From: Erythrobacter sp. HKB08 | GTDB taxonomy: Bacteria; Pseudomonadota; Alphaproteobacteria; Sphingomonadales; Sphingomonadaceae | Direction: 5' to 3' | NCBI RefSeq assembly: GCF_004114695.1 | Contig: NZ_CP035310.1 | Coordinates: 1,471,501 to 1,535,500, forward strand | Length of the DNA stretch: 64,000 bases | Notes under the pieces: model-generated | What the model was told of the DNA's origin: nothing | The model's database searches: none | Seen by the model: only the letters and a program-made list of their open reading frames with translations | Position numbers and translations under genes: made by a program | Shown here: positions 45,266-54,312 of the stretch, one piece after another | Layout: every line of letters starts with the position of its first letter | How positions within the stretch are numbered: the first letter of the stretch is position 1

Positions 45266-46060
45266 TCAGCCGTCGCGGGTAGCCATAGCATAGAGTGCGA
45301 TCGCTGCGGCATTGGAAACGTTGAGGCTTTCCATCGCATCGCTGATCGGCAGGCGGGCGAGGGCATCGCAGTGGCTTGCAACATTCTGCCGCATGCCTTC
45401 GCCTTCCGCGCCGAGCACCAGCGCGACCGGGCCTGCAGGCAGCGCCTCGGACAGGGTCGCCTCGGCCTCTCCGGCAAGCCCGATACGCCAGTATCCGGCC
45501 TCGGCGGCTTCTTCCATCGCGCGGGCGAGATTAACCACGCGGACCCATGGCACGATTTCCAAGGCGCCCGACGCGCTCTTGGCAACCGTCCCGGATTCGG
45601 GCGGCGCGTGCCGGTCCTGCGTCACGATCGCCGCTGCCTCGAAGGCTGCTGCCGAGCGCAGGATCGCGCCGACATTGTGCGGGTCGGTCACCTGGTCGAG
45701 GAACAGCAGCGGCTTGCCTGGCGAGCGCTGCATCGCTTCTTCGAGAAAGATTTCCTCCAGCGGCGCGCATTCGAGAACCAGCCCCTGATGCGGCGCATCG
45801 CGCGGAACGAGGCGCCCGAGATCCTGCACATCGGCATATTCGACCGGGAAGTCGGCCGGCAGTTCGCCGTCGAGCGTGGCAATGCCTTCGCGCGTCGCCC
45901 ACAGCTTGCGATGGCTGCGCTCCGGGTTCTTGAGCGCGGCCTCGACCGCATGGCGGCCCCAGAAGCGCACCTGCCCGGTGCTCGCACGGCCGCTGCCGCG
46001 TCCGCCTTTCATTCGTCCGGCCCTGCCGCGCAGCGCGCGTTTGCGTTCGCCTTTCGCCAT
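45266..46060 (-). CDS. rlmB: 23S rRNA 2'-O-ribose methyltransferase, TrmH/RlmB type
   Basis: 264 residues. A basic N-terminal region and the SpoU substrate-binding domain (WGRHAVEAALKNPERSHRKL) precede the SPOUT knot with LDQVTDPHNVGAILRSA (motif 1), VALVLGAEGEGMRQ (motif 2) and IAALY-type SLNVSNAAAIALY (motif 3). It methylates a ribose in 23S rRNA, probably G2251, though related enzymes act on tRNA. The ATG at 46060 has AGGA upstream; a GTG lies six bases earlier. Confidence 0.9.
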   Translation of the reverse strand: MAKGERKRALRGRAGRMKGGRGSGRASTGQVRFWGRHAVEAALKNPERSHRKLWATREGIATLDGELPADFPVEYADVQDLGRLVPRDAPHQGLVLECAPLEEIFLEEAMQRSPGKPLLFLDQVTDPHNVGAILRSAAAFEAAAIVTQDRHAPPESGTVAKSASGALEIVPWVRVVNLARAMEEAAEAGYWRIGLAGEAEATLSEALPAGPVALVLGAEGEGMRQNVASHCDALARLPISDAMESLNVSNAAAIALYAMATRDG

Positions 46061-46213
46061 TTTCACGTCCTATCGAAGAAATGTTGCGGCGCCATGCCAG
46101 CACGCCTGTTGACAGGCAAGCGCGGCTTCGCCAAAGGGGCGCCTCTCGGCCGGACGGGGTTGTATCGCAACCCTACCAGACAGCGGAATTTCCGCCTATC
46201 CGGCAAGCCCAGT

Positions 46214-46299
46214 GGACAGGTGGCCGAGTGGTTAAAGGCAGCAGACTGTAAATCTGCCCGCGCAAGCGTACGCTGGTTCGAATCCAGCCCTGTCCACCA
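46214..46299 (+). tRNA. tRNA-Tyr (anticodon GUA)
   Basis: An 86-base type II tRNA with a long variable arm. Acceptor GGACAGG/CCTGTCC, then A and an encoded CCA. The anticodon stem GCAGA/TCTGC holds loop CTGTAAA, giving anticodon GTA. The T loop is TTCGAAT. Confidence 0.97.
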
Positions 46300-46353
46300 C
46301 CTTCCCAGGCATCCGAAGAACAGCCGCGACGTCGCGTATGAATGCGACAGGTT

Positions 46354-46424
46354 TGTGGTGCATCAATGCAACACAGGCATAAAGTTGCGTGCAAGCCCCC
46401 TATGCATACGATTGCGTTACGCAA
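46354..46424. promoter_or_regulatory. Cluster of dyad-symmetric sites upstream of the TonB receptor gene
   Basis: Three palindromes lie within 71 bases: TGTGgTGCATcaATGCAaCACA at 46354-46375 (upper-case positions symmetric), TATGCATA at 46401-46408, and the exact TTGCGTTACGCAA at 46412-46424. They lie between tRNA-Tyr and the receptor start at 46514, about 90-160 bases upstream, where activators or repressors bind. The binding protein is not evident in the window and the sites do not resemble a Fur box. Confidence 0.55.
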
Positions 46425-46513
46425 AACGGGCATGCAGAACGCTCCAGAACACCGGGGACGATAACGATCGCCGGGTTACATTGCGTTCCGACGCCTTTCG
46501 GAGAGGAAATTTC

Positions 46514-49051
46514 ATGACCCTACGGACAGTACTTCTGCGTTCCACTGCGCTTGCCATCGGTGCGGGCTTTGCCGCCATGGCCGGCACCGCCCATGCCCAG
46601 GTTTCGGCCGATGCGGCGAGCGAAAATGAAGAATCGACGCTCAATCGCGATCCGATCATCGTGACGGCGACGCGCCGTGCGGAGAACGTGCAGGAAGTTC
46701 CGCTCGCAGTGACCGCGGTCAGCCCGGTTCAGCTCGATCGCCAGGGCGTCGTCAACGTGCAGGAAGTGACGCAGGTCTCGCCGAGCTTCTCGACCTCGAA
46801 CGCGCAGCTCGCTTCGGGTTCGGTCGTGCTGCGCATCCGCGGTATCGGCACCACCTCGAACAACATCGGCTTCGAAAGCGCGGTCGGCATCTTCGTCGAC
46901 GGTGCATACCAGTCGCGCCCGGGCGTCGCCCTGTCCGAGTTCGTCGATATCGAGCGGGTCGAAGTCCTGCGCGGTCCGCAGGGCACGCTGTTCGGCCGCA
47001 ACACCTCGGCCGGTGCGCTCAACATCACCACGCGTCGTCCCGATCTGAACGAGTTCGGAGGCTTCGCCAATGCGACCTATGGCAACCGCGACCTGATCAG
47101 CGTGCAGGCGGCGGTCAACGCGCCACTCATCCAGGATACGCTCGCGCTGCGCCTGACCGGCGCATATCGCGAGCGTGACGGCTATTACACCGTCGTCGAT
47201 GGAAGCGGCACGCCGGTCGGCGAATCCAACGGTGCCGACCAGTTCCTCGTCCGCGGCCAGCTCGGCTACGAGAGCGAGGGCGGCATCCAGGTGCGCCTCA
47301 TCGGCGACTATTCGGAAAGCAATGCTCCCTTCGGTGCGGCGCTCGAAGTGCTGCAGTCGCCCATCGAGAGCGCCGGCCTCTTCGCTGCCGTCGGTCTCGG
47401 CGCGCGCGGCGGGATGGCCGGTCCGGTCGTCGCAACCAATCGCTTCGACCAGGGCGCTGCGGAAGCGGCTGCCGACAGCCGCATCGCGTCGGCCAATTTC
47501 GCGCCGATTACCGAAGTCGAACAATGGGGCATCACCGGTGAGATCCAGGTGCCGATCGGCGACGCGGCGGACCTCATCTACATCGGCTCCTACCGCGAGT
47601 TCGATTCCTTCGAGGCCTACGACTCCGACTTCTCGGGCATCGATGTGTTCAACGTGACCGGCAACGTGACCGCGATCGAGACCATGACGCACGAGCTTCG
47701 CATCCAGGGCGAGGCGTTCGACGACAAGTTCGAATGGCTCATCGGTGGCTACTACTCGGAAGAGGATATCGCGCAGGCGGCCAGCTTCGAGCTGGGCGAG
47801 GACTATGGCGAGCTGATCGGCGCGCTGTTCTTCGGACCGACCGGCGGCGTTCTGGGCGCAAATCCGCTTACGATCTTCTCCGGCGGGGTTGATCCGGCAG
47901 GAACGACCAACACCAACCTCTATTCGCAGAACAGCAAGAGCTGGTCGATCTTTACGCACAACACGCTGAACGTCACCGACAAGCTCGCTCTTACGCTCGG
48001 CCTTCGCTGGTCGGACGAAAGCAAGGACGGTGCGTTCGCGCAGGGCAACAACAACAACCAGCTGTGCCCGGCGATCCTGACCGCGATCGGTGCGGGCGCA
48101 GTTCCGGCACCGCTGATCACCAATGTCTTCGGCACGGGCTGCTTCGCCTTCACCGCGCCGGCCGACCTGCCGGCAGCAGCGGTATTCCCGCTGCCGCGCA
48201 CGTTCGATTCGACCTTCAAGGACGACGAACTGATCTACACCGGCAAGATCAGCTACAAGTTCGACGCTCCGGTGAACGTCTATGCAAGCTTCACCCACGG
48301 CTACAAGTCGGGCGGCTTCAACCTCGACTCGACCGCTGCCGCAGGTGGCGCGGACCCGCGCTTCCTGTCGGAAGAGGTCGATGCCTATGAAGTCGGCATG
48401 AAGGCGCAGCTGCTCGACGATGCGGTGACGCTGAACATCGCGGGCTTCCACCAGGAATTCACGAACTTCCAGGTTCTCGAATTCACCGGCGCGCAGTTCA
48501 CGACCTTCAACGTGCCCTCGGCCGAGACCACTGGTGTCGAAATCGAGACCGTGATCCGCCCGACCTACGAGCTGACGATCAACGGCGGCCTGACCGTGAT
48601 GGACGCGCGCTATCCCTCGGATTGCGCGGGCACGCAGACCTCGCCGAACGTGGTTGCGCTGTGCGGCAACTCGCTGACCAACGCGCCCGACATCGTGGCG
48701 ATCCTCGGTGCGACCTACGAGAAGGAGCTGGGCAATTACCTCGACTTCTTCCTCAACGGCCAGGTCCGCATGGAAGACGACCGCCGCACATCGACGCAGG
48801 CAGTCGATCCGTCGAACCTCGCAGCGAACGTGCTGGTGCCGTTCGACGTCCAGGACAGCAATGTTAAGATCAACCTTCGCGCCGGTATCGGTGCGCAGGA
48901 CGACAGCTGGACGCTCGAGGCCTTCGTGACCAACCTCACGAACGAAATCACCCGCGGCGTCACCTTCAACACCGTCCTGCGTTCGGGCTCGCGCTCGGCC
49001 TTCATCCAGGAGCCGCGCAGCTACGGCCTGACGGTGCGTACCAAGTTCTGA
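46514..49051 (+). CDS. TonB-dependent outer-membrane receptor
   Basis: 845 residues with a signal peptide ending GTAHAQV. A short TonB-box-like segment RDPIIVTATRRAE, a plug domain with QEVPLAVTAV, VLRIRGIG and VEVLRGPQGTLFGRNTSAGALNI, and a 22-strand barrel ending in an aromatic residue (YGLTVRTKF). It takes up an unknown ligand using the TonB-ExbBD energy; the sphingomonad receptor subfamily often carries plant-derived sugars or complex organics. Dyad sites lie upstream and a terminator downstream. Confidence 0.95.
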   Translation: MTLRTVLLRSTALAIGAGFAAMAGTAHAQVSADAASENEESTLNRDPIIVTATRRAENVQEVPLAVTAVSPVQLDRQGVVNVQEVTQVSPSFSTSNAQLASGSVVLRIRGIGTTSNNIGFESAVGIFVDGAYQSRPGVALSEFVDIERVEVLRGPQGTLFGRNTSAGALNITTRRPDLNEFGGFANATYGNRDLISVQAAVNAPLIQDTLALRLTGAYRERDGYYTVVDGSGTPVGESNGADQFLVRGQLGYESEGGIQVRLIGDYSESNAPFGAALEVLQSPIESAGLFAAVGLGARGGMAGPVVATNRFDQGAAEAAADSRIASANFAPITEVEQWGITGEIQVPIGDAADLIYIGSYREFDSFEAYDSDFSGIDVFNVTGNVTAIETMTHELRIQGEAFDDKFEWLIGGYYSEEDIAQAASFELGEDYGELIGALFFGPTGGVLGANPLTIFSGGVDPAGTTNTNLYSQNSKSWSIFTHNTLNVTDKLALTLGLRWSDESKDGAFAQGNNNNQLCPAILTAIGAGAVPAPLITNVFGTGCFAFTAPADLPAAAVFPLPRTFDSTFKDDELIYTGKISYKFDAPVNVYASFTHGYKSGGFNLDSTAAAGGADPRFLSEEVDAYEVGMKAQLLDDAVTLNIAGFHQEFTNFQVLEFTGAQFTTFNVPSAETTGVEIETVIRPTYELTINGGLTVMDARYPSDCAGTQTSPNVVALCGNSLTNAPDIVAILGATYEKELGNYLDFFLNGQVRMEDDRRTSTQAVDPSNLAANVLVPFDVQDSNVKINLRAGIGAQDDSWTLEAFVTNLTNEITRGVTFNTVLRSGSRSAFIQEPRSYGLTVRTKF

Positions 49052-49076
49052 TCGCGTAAAGCGACAGGGAGAGGAG

Positions 49077-49109
49077 GGCCGCTCGCCGCATCAGGTGAGC
49101 GGCCTTTTT
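49077..49109 (+). terminator. Rho-independent terminator after the TonB receptor
   Basis: GGCCGCTC (49077-49084) pairs exactly with GAGCGGCC (49097-49104) across a 12-base loop, followed directly by TTTTT at 49105-49109. It lies 26 bases after the receptor stop. Confidence 0.9.
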
Positions 49110-49145
49110 CTTGCCCGCCACAAAAGTCGCGACTAGGCACGCGCC

Positions 49146-50279
49146 ATGGAACTCACGCACAAACCCGTCATCTCCTCGACCGGCCTGTTCACGCCGGAGG
49201 AGAGCATCACCAACGAAGAACTCGTCGCAAGCTTCAACGCCTATGTGGAGCGGTTCAACGCCGCAAATGCGGATGCGATCGCCGCCGGCGAGGTGGAGCC
49301 GCTGCAGCCGAGCTCGGTCGAATTTATCGAGAAGGCGAGCGGCATCAAGGCGCGTCATGTGATGACGAAAGAGCCGATCCTCGATCCCGACATCATGTCC
49401 CCGCGCTGGGAAGAACGCCCGAACGAGGAAATCTCGATCCTCGCCGAAATCGGCGTGAAGGCTGCCAGGCAGGCGCTCGAGCGGGCAGGGCGCAAGCCGG
49501 AGGACGTCGATGCCGTGCTGTGCGCCGCGTCGAACATGCAGCGCCCCTATCCGGCGATGGCAATCGAAATCCAGGAAGCGCTCGGTATCGACGGCTTCGG
49601 TTTCGACATGAACGTCGCATGCTCCTCAGCTACTTTCGGCATCCAGACCGCGGCGGATTACATCCGGGCGGGCAATGCGAAGAGCGTGCTGGTCGTCAGT
49701 CCCGAGATCACCAGCGGCCACCTCAACTGGCGCGACCGCGACAGCCACTTCATCTTCGGCGATGTCGCTACCGCGGTTCTCGTCGAGGACGAGGCGATTG
49801 CTCCGGCCGAGCACTGGGACATCCTCGGCACCAAGCTGAAGACGGTGTTCTCGAACAACATCCGCAACAACTTCGGCTTCCTCAACCGCGCACATCCCGA
49901 CACGGCGGACACGCCCGACAAGCTGTTCGTCCAGGAAGGGCGCAAGGTGTTCAAGGAAGTCGTCCCGATGGTCGCGCAGATGATCATCGACGAGGCCGAG
50001 CGGCTCGATATCGATCCGACCAGCCTGCGCCGCCTGTGGCTGCACCAGGCGAACTCGGGCATGAACCGCCTGATTTCGCACCGCGTGCTTGGACATGAGG
50101 CGTCGGAGGATGAAAGCCCGACCGTGCTCGACACCTACGGCAACACCTCGAGCGCCGGGTCGATCATCGCGTTCCACAAGCACAGCGACGACCTGGCGGC
50201 GAACGATGTCGGCCTCATCTGCAGCTTCGGCGCGGGCTATTCCGCAGGCACGGTTTTCGTCCGCAAGGTCGCCGGCTGA
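49146..50279 (+). CDS. Beta-ketoacyl-ACP synthase III family (Pseudomonas PA3286-like)
   Basis: 377 residues, longer than FabH (about 320). Catalytic Cys159 in NVACSSATFG, His300 in LHQANSGMN and Asn333 in YGNTSS form the KAS III triad. The N-terminus, with FNAYVERFNAANADAIAAGEVEPL and EKASGIKARHVM, matches the PA3286 type, which in Pseudomonas condenses medium-chain acyl-CoA with malonyl-ACP and so channels beta-oxidation products into fatty acid synthesis. It precedes psd-pssA on the same strand; a 93-base gap separates them. Confidence 0.9.
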   Translation: MELTHKPVISSTGLFTPEESITNEELVASFNAYVERFNAANADAIAAGEVEPLQPSSVEFIEKASGIKARHVMTKEPILDPDIMSPRWEERPNEEISILAEIGVKAARQALERAGRKPEDVDAVLCAASNMQRPYPAMAIEIQEALGIDGFGFDMNVACSSATFGIQTAADYIRAGNAKSVLVVSPEITSGHLNWRDRDSHFIFGDVATAVLVEDEAIAPAEHWDILGTKLKTVFSNNIRNNFGFLNRAHPDTADTPDKLFVQEGRKVFKEVVPMVAQMIIDEAERLDIDPTSLRRLWLHQANSGMNRLISHRVLGHEASEDESPTVLDTYGNTSSAGSIIAFHKHSDDLAANDVGLICSFGAGYSAGTVFVRKVAG

Positions 50280-50372
50280 ACCTTCCTCGGCACAATTCGA
50301 TGCGTGGCTTGTTGACCATGCAACCATCGCGCTTGCTTGCTGCAATCGCGCGCAACACCTAAGTGGGACCTT

Positions 50373-51125
50373 ATGGCAGGTGAAATCCTAGACAATCGCG
50401 GGCGCGGAGACGCCGGCTGGAACTGGCCGTCGATCCATCCCGAAGGCCGCAAATTCGGCGTTATTTCGGGCGCGATCGCGCTTTCGGTGCTTCTGATCCT
50501 CGATTGGGAAATCCTCGGCTGGCCGCTGGTCGGCCTGACGATCTTCATCCTCGCGTTCTTCCGCGATCCCGAAAGGGTCGTGCCGCAGGGCGACGACGTG
50601 ATCGTTTCGCCGGCAGACGGCCTCGTGTCGCTGATCCAGGAAGTCGACCCGCCGGCGGAACTCGTCGGCGATGATGGTTCGGGCACTGCCGGGCTGCCGC
50701 AGGGCAAGGTCACGCGGATCTCGATTTTCATGAGCGTCTTCGACGTGCACATCAATCGCGCGCCGATCGGCGGCACCGTGCGCCGCCTGATCTACATGCC
50801 GGGCAAGTTCATGAATGCCGACCTCGACAAGGCGAGCGAGGAGAACGAGCGCCAGCACATCCTGATCGAGCGGGCCGACGGCCTGTCGATTGGTTTCACC
50901 CAGATCGCCGGTCTTATCGCGCGCCGCATCGTGCCTTTCGTGAAGCCGGGCGACACGCTCGCAGTCGGCCAGCGCGTCGGCCTGATCCGCTTCGGCAGCC
51001 GCGTCGACGTCTACCTTCCGGCAGGCACCGATTCGGCAGTCCTGCTCGGGCAGAAGGTCATCGCGGGCGAGACGGTGCTTGCGCATCTCGGCCAGCAGAA
51101 GCTGCTCGAGGGCGTTTCGCAGTGA
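50373..51125 (+). CDS. psd: Phosphatidylserine decarboxylase proenzyme
   Basis: 250 residues. A short N-terminal hydrophobic anchor (residues 28-62) precedes [17 protein letters not shown] and [16 protein letters not shown] are the conserved strands. Self-cleavage should occur at Gly208-Ser209 in RFGSRVD, creating the pyruvoyl group. It converts phosphatidylserine to phosphatidylethanolamine. Its stop overlaps the pssA start by 4 bases. Confidence 0.95.
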   Translation: MAGEILDNRGRGDAGWNWPSIHPEGRKFGVISGAIALSVLLILDWEILGWPLVGLTIFILAFFRDPERVVPQGDDVIVSPADGLVSLIQEVDPPAELVGDDGSGTAGLPQGKVTRISIFMSVFDVHINRAPIGGTVRRLIYMPGKFMNADLDKASEENERQHILIERADGLSIGFTQIAGLIARRIVPFVKPGDTLAVGQRVGLIRFGSRVDVYLPAGTDSAVLLGQKVIAGETVLAHLGQQKLLEGVSQ

Positions 51126-51946
51126 GCGAAGACAGGTCGCGCATCGGGCCGAAGTCGGCTGAGGACGAGCTTCCGCAGACAAGTGGCGGTACCAAGGGGC
51201 TGTCGCTTCGCGCCGTTATTCCCAACGCCATTACCGCTGCTGCGCTGTGTTCGGGGCTGACGGGTATTCGCTTTGCCATCGGGGGCGACTGGGATGCGGC
51301 GATCTTCGCCGTCATCCTCGCTGGCCTGCTCGACGGGATCGACGGCCGGATCGCACGGTTGCTCAAGGCGCAGTCGCGCTTCGGGGCGGAGCTCGACAGC
51401 CTGGCGGATTCGCTCAGCTTCGGCATGGCGCCCGCGATTATCTTCTACCTGTGGACCTTGCAGGACTTGCCGCGCCTCGGCTGGCTCGCAGCGCTCGCCT
51501 TCGCGATCTGCTGTGCGCTGCGCCTCGCACGCTTCAATGCGCAGATCGACATGGACGAACAGCCGCACAAGTCCGCCGGTTTCCTGACCGGCGTTCCTGC
51601 CCCGCTCGGGGCGGGCCTCGCCTTCCTGCCGTTCTACCTGTGGATGGCGACCGGCGAACCGATCTTCCGCGAGCCTGCAGTCAACGCGCTGTGGATGGTG
51701 GCGATCGCGTTCCTGATGATCTCGAACATCGCGACGTTCAGCTGGACGTCGCTGCGTCCGCGGCGGAACGTGCGGCTCGAACTCATCGCTTTCGTCGGAT
51801 TGCTGTTCGCCGCGCTCCTGCTGGAGCCGTGGTGGACGCTGACCGTGATCGGCGTCGGTTACCTGCTGCTGATGCCCTATGCGCTATTCCGCTACGGGAA
51901 GATCAAGCAGCAGCGCGCAGCGGCTCGAGGCGAGGGCGTACAGTAG
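51122..51946 (+). CDS. pssA: CDP-diacylglycerol-serine O-phosphatidyltransferase
   Basis: 274 residues, eight hydrophobic helices. The CDP-alcohol phosphotransferase motif D-G-x2-A-R-x8-G-x3-D-x3-D is complete in [19 protein letters not shown] followed by SLAD. The N-terminus (~20 residues) is polar. It makes phosphatidylserine, the substrate of Psd, and the overlapping psd-pssA pair supports this. Confidence 0.95.
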   Translation: MSEDRSRIGPKSAEDELPQTSGGTKGLSLRAVIPNAITAAALCSGLTGIRFAIGGDWDAAIFAVILAGLLDGIDGRIARLLKAQSRFGAELDSLADSLSFGMAPAIIFYLWTLQDLPRLGWLAALAFAICCALRLARFNAQIDMDEQPHKSAGFLTGVPAPLGAGLAFLPFYLWMATGEPIFREPAVNALWMVAIAFLMISNIATFSWTSLRPRRNVRLELIAFVGLLFAALLLEPWWTLTVIGVGYLLLMPYALFRYGKIKQQRAAARGEGVQ

Positions 51947-52151
51947 CGGCGCGGCTGCGCGGGAAGGGCGCGACCACCGCGCTGCGGCGCGGTTCATCAC
52001 AGAACACGAACGAGGCGGCGCATGCAGCGGCAGCGCGGCGTCCCTTGATTGCGCGATAGGCATTGCGCCCGCGCACCATGCTATCGGCCAGCACGCCGAA
52101 GCATGCGACGGCGGCGGTGAGGAACAGCGCGATCAGGGTCATTTCGAGCAT
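51903..52151 (-). CDS. Small single-helix membrane protein, probably SOS-controlled
   Basis: 82 residues. One N-terminal transmembrane helix (TLIALFLTAAVACFGVLADS) is followed by RGRNAYRAIKG and an Arg/Ala-rich cytoplasmic tail with two Cys. No family is recognised. The 3' 44 bases overlap the convergent end of pssA, which is why the tail composition may be constrained. A promoter with a LexA box lies about 100 bases upstream (52250-52275). The start could instead be the internal ATG at residue 4. By position and size it recalls SOS-induced small membrane inhibitors such as SidA of Caulobacter, but it shows no sequence similarity I can point to. Confidence 0.55.
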   Translation of the reverse strand: MLEMTLIALFLTAAVACFGVLADSMVRGRNAYRAIKGRRAAAACAASFVFCDEPRRSAVVAPFPRSRAATVRPRLEPLRAAA

Positions 52152-52475
52152 CGTCTTGTCTTTCTCTGCCTGCCCACAAACCTCTTGACAGGCTGTGGGC
52201 TACCTGTGGAAAACACCTATCTCGCGGTTTTTGTTCCGCCCGAGCATTTGTTCTCTATTTGTTCCGCATTGTCAAGCGGCATTTGGCGCTTTGTGCGTCG
52301 AAGAGGCTTTTGGGCTGGATTTCCCCGGCAAAGCTGGGTAGAGGCGCGCCTGCCTGAAGGACCGATTCCCTCGGACCCAGGGCAAATCCACATGGAGAGC
52401 ACACATACCGGTGCCGCAGCGGGATAGCCGCACGGTTCCAGTTCTCCAGAGGCTTAACCGGAAAGGAATTTACCT
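52152..52475. other. Intergenic region between small membrane gene and rpsB
   Basis: 324 bases. It holds the LexA-type box and minus-strand promoter (52250-52275), a third GTTC at 52233-52236, an inverted repeat GCCCACA/TGTGGGC around 52172-52200 without a T run, and a plus-strand TTGACA at 52185-52190 that has no good -10. The rpsB promoter must lie here but no convincing hexamer pair was found. GGAAAGGAATTTACC before 52476 is the rpsB ribosome site. Confidence 0.6.
52250..52275 (-). promoter_or_regulatory. SOS (LexA) box inside a minus-strand promoter
   Basis: GTTC-TCTATTT-GTTC at 52250-52264 is an exact GTTC-N7-GTTC direct repeat, the LexA site of Alphaproteobacteria. On the minus strand a consensus TTGACA (52275-52270) stands 5 bases from the box, and a 17-base spacer leads to a weak -10 (AACAAA, 52252-52247), so the box fills the spacer, a classical repression position. 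A third GTTC at 52233 follows. The promoter points to the small gene starting at 52151. Confidence 0.7.
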
Positions 52476-53219
52476 ATGGCGGCTCCTACCGTCACCATGC
52501 AGCAATTGATCGAGGCCGGTGCACACTTCGGCCACCAGACCCACCGCTGGAACCCGCGGATGAAGCCGTACATCTTCGGCGCCCGCAACGGTGTTCACAT
52601 CATCGACCTGTCGCAGACCGTTCCGCTGATGGCGCGCGCGCTCGACTTCATCGACCAGACCGCGCGTTCGGGCGGCAAGGTCCTGTTCGTCGGCACCAAG
52701 CGCCAGGCGCAGGAACCGATCGCCGAAGCAGCGAAGCGTTCGGGCCAGCACTTCGTCAACCATCGTTGGCTGGGCGGCATGCTGACCAACTGGAAGACCA
52801 TCTCCCAGTCGATCAAGCGCCTCAAGACCCTCGAAGAGCAGCTCTCGGGCGACACCTCGGGCTTCACCAAGAAGGAAGTCCTCCAGCTCACCCGCGAGCG
52901 TGACAAGCTCGAGCTTTCGCTCGGCGGCATCCGCGACATGGGCGGCATTCCGGACGTGATGTTCGTGATCGACGCCAACAAGGAAGAGCTGGCGATCAAG
53001 GAAGCCAACGTTCTCGGCATTCCGGTCGTGGCGATCCTCGACACCAACGTCGATCCGGAAGGCATCGCGTTCCCGATCCCGGGTAACGACGACGCTGCCC
53101 GCGCCGTCCGCCTCTACTGCGACGCGGTCGCCGAAGCTGCCAGCAAGAATGGCGCTGCCGATTCCGTCGACGTTGGCGAAATGGCCGAGCCGCCGGCAGA
53201 AGCCGCAGCAGAAGCCTGA
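52476..53219 (+). CDS. rpsB: 30S ribosomal protein S2
   Basis: 247 residues. [28 protein letters not shown] is the S2 N-terminus; [13 protein letters not shown] and [19 protein letters not shown] are conserved cores. The Ala/Glu-rich tail is variable. It is first in rpsB-tsf-pyrH-frr. A GC-only hairpin separates it from tsf. Confidence 0.98.
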   Translation: MAAPTVTMQQLIEAGAHFGHQTHRWNPRMKPYIFGARNGVHIIDLSQTVPLMARALDFIDQTARSGGKVLFVGTKRQAQEPIAEAAKRSGQHFVNHRWLGGMLTNWKTISQSIKRLKTLEEQLSGDTSGFTKKEVLQLTRERDKLELSLGGIRDMGGIPDVMFVIDANKEELAIKEANVLGIPVVAILDTNVDPEGIAFPIPGNDDAARAVRLYCDAVAEAASKNGAADSVDVGEMAEPPAEAAAEA

Positions 53220-53250
53220 GGCGCAAAGCCTCCGTCACAAAACCCCTCTA

Positions 53251-53291
53251 GCGCGCCGGCCGACCTCTCCCCCCGAGCAGGGCCGGCGCGC
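53251..53291 (+). promoter_or_regulatory. Strong intercistronic hairpin between rpsB and tsf
   Basis: GCGCGCCGGCC (53251-53261) and GGCCGGCGCGC (53281-53291) are exact inverted repeats of 11 G/C bases with a 19-base C-rich loop. No T run follows, so it is not a classical terminator; it may act as an attenuator or stabilise or process the mRNA to set the S2 to EF-Ts ratio. The tsf ribosome site AAAGGACACGAACC begins 17 bases later. Confidence 0.6.
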
Positions 53292-53318
53292 AACTGAAAA
53301 TCCGAAAGGACACGAACC

Positions 53319-54245
53319 ATGGCGAATTTCACCACCGCCGACATCAAGGCCCTGCGCGAGAAGACCGGCGCGGGCATGATGGACGCCAAGAAGGCGCTCA
53401 CTGAAACCGATGGCGACATCGAAGCAGCTGTCGACGCTCTGCGTGCGAAGGGCCTCGCCACCGCACAGAAGAAGTCGAGCCGTACCGCGGCCGAAGGCCT
53501 CGTCGGCGTTGCCGTCGAAGGCACCAAGGGCGTTGCCGTCGAAGTCAACTCGGAAACCGACTTCGTCGCCAAGAACGACAAGTTCCAAGACTTCGTCCGC
53601 AAGGTCACCGAGACCGCTCTCGGCGCCGACAGCGACGATGTCGAAGCTCTCAAGGGCATGGACTACCCCGATGGCGGCAATGTTGCCGACAAGCTGACCG
53701 ACAACGTCGCGACCATCGGTGAGAACCAGCAGATCCGCCGCATGAAGACCGTTTCGGTCTCGAACGGCGTGGTCGTTCCCTACATGCACAACGCGGTTGC
53801 TGCCGGCCTCGGCAAGATCGGCGTTCTCGTCGCTCTGGAATCGGAAGCTGGCGCAGACGTTCTCGAGCCGCTCGGCAAGCAGCTGGCGATGCACATCGCT
53901 GCCGCTTTCCCGCAGGCTCTCAACGCCGAAGGCCTCGACCCGGCCCTGATCGAGCGTGAGCGCGCGATCGCTGCCGAGAAGGCTGCCGAAAGCGGCAAGC
54001 CGGAAAACGTGCAGGAAAAGATGGTCGACGGCGCGATTGCCAAGTTCGCCAAGGAGAACGCTCTCCTCAGCCAGATTTTCGTGATGGACAACAAGACGCC
54101 GATCTCGGACGTCGTTGCCAAGGCCGGCAAGGACGCCGGTCACGAAATCGTCCTCAAGGACTACGTCCGCTTCCAGCTCGGTGAAGGCATCGAGAAGGAA
54201 GAGAGCGATTTCGCTGCAGAGGTTGCCGCTGCCGTCGCCGGCTAA
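53319..54245 (+). CDS. tsf: Translation elongation factor Ts
   Basis: 308 residues. N-terminal UBA-like [24 protein letters not shown], the EF-Tu contact [11 protein letters not shown], the coiled-coil region and the second core repeat (LALQIAAAFP-like [12 protein letters not shown]). It exchanges GDP on EF-Tu. A rho-independent terminator follows at 54270. Confidence 0.98.
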   Translation: MANFTTADIKALREKTGAGMMDAKKALTETDGDIEAAVDALRAKGLATAQKKSSRTAAEGLVGVAVEGTKGVAVEVNSETDFVAKNDKFQDFVRKVTETALGADSDDVEALKGMDYPDGGNVADKLTDNVATIGENQQIRRMKTVSVSNGVVVPYMHNAVAAGLGKIGVLVALESEAGADVLEPLGKQLAMHIAAAFPQALNAEGLDPALIERERAIAAEKAAESGKPENVQEKMVDGAIAKFAKENALLSQIFVMDNKTPISDVVAKAGKDAGHEIVLKDYVRFQLGEGIEKEESDFAAEVAAAVAG

Positions 54246-54269
54246 GGCCCTCCAACCGAACAAGACAAG

Positions 54270-54308
54270 CGGCCGCTGGACGACAAGTCCGGCGGCCGTT
54301 TTCTTTTC
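54270..54308 (+). terminator. Rho-independent terminator after tsf
   Basis: CGGCCGCTGGAC (54270-54281) pairs over 12 bases, with one G-U, to GTCCGGCGGCCG (54287-54298) around a 5-base loop, followed by TTTTCTTTT. It closes the rpsB-tsf transcript and may also act on the convergent hydrolase gene. Confidence 0.92.
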
Positions 54309-54312
54309 GCAG

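Noticed and set aside
46520-48451. 643-codon minus-strand frame opposite the TonB receptor
   Set aside because: It is an antisense shadow; the plus strand has a signal peptide, plug and barrel.
52185-52213. Plus-strand TTGACA as the rpsB promoter
   Set aside because: The 17-base position reads GGAAAA, and 16- or 18-base spacing gives no better -10 element, so it is not listed as a promoter.
52392-52427. Eleven-residue reading frame before rpsB as a possible leader peptide
   Set aside because: There is no ribosome site, no run of regulatory codons and no attenuator pairing after it.
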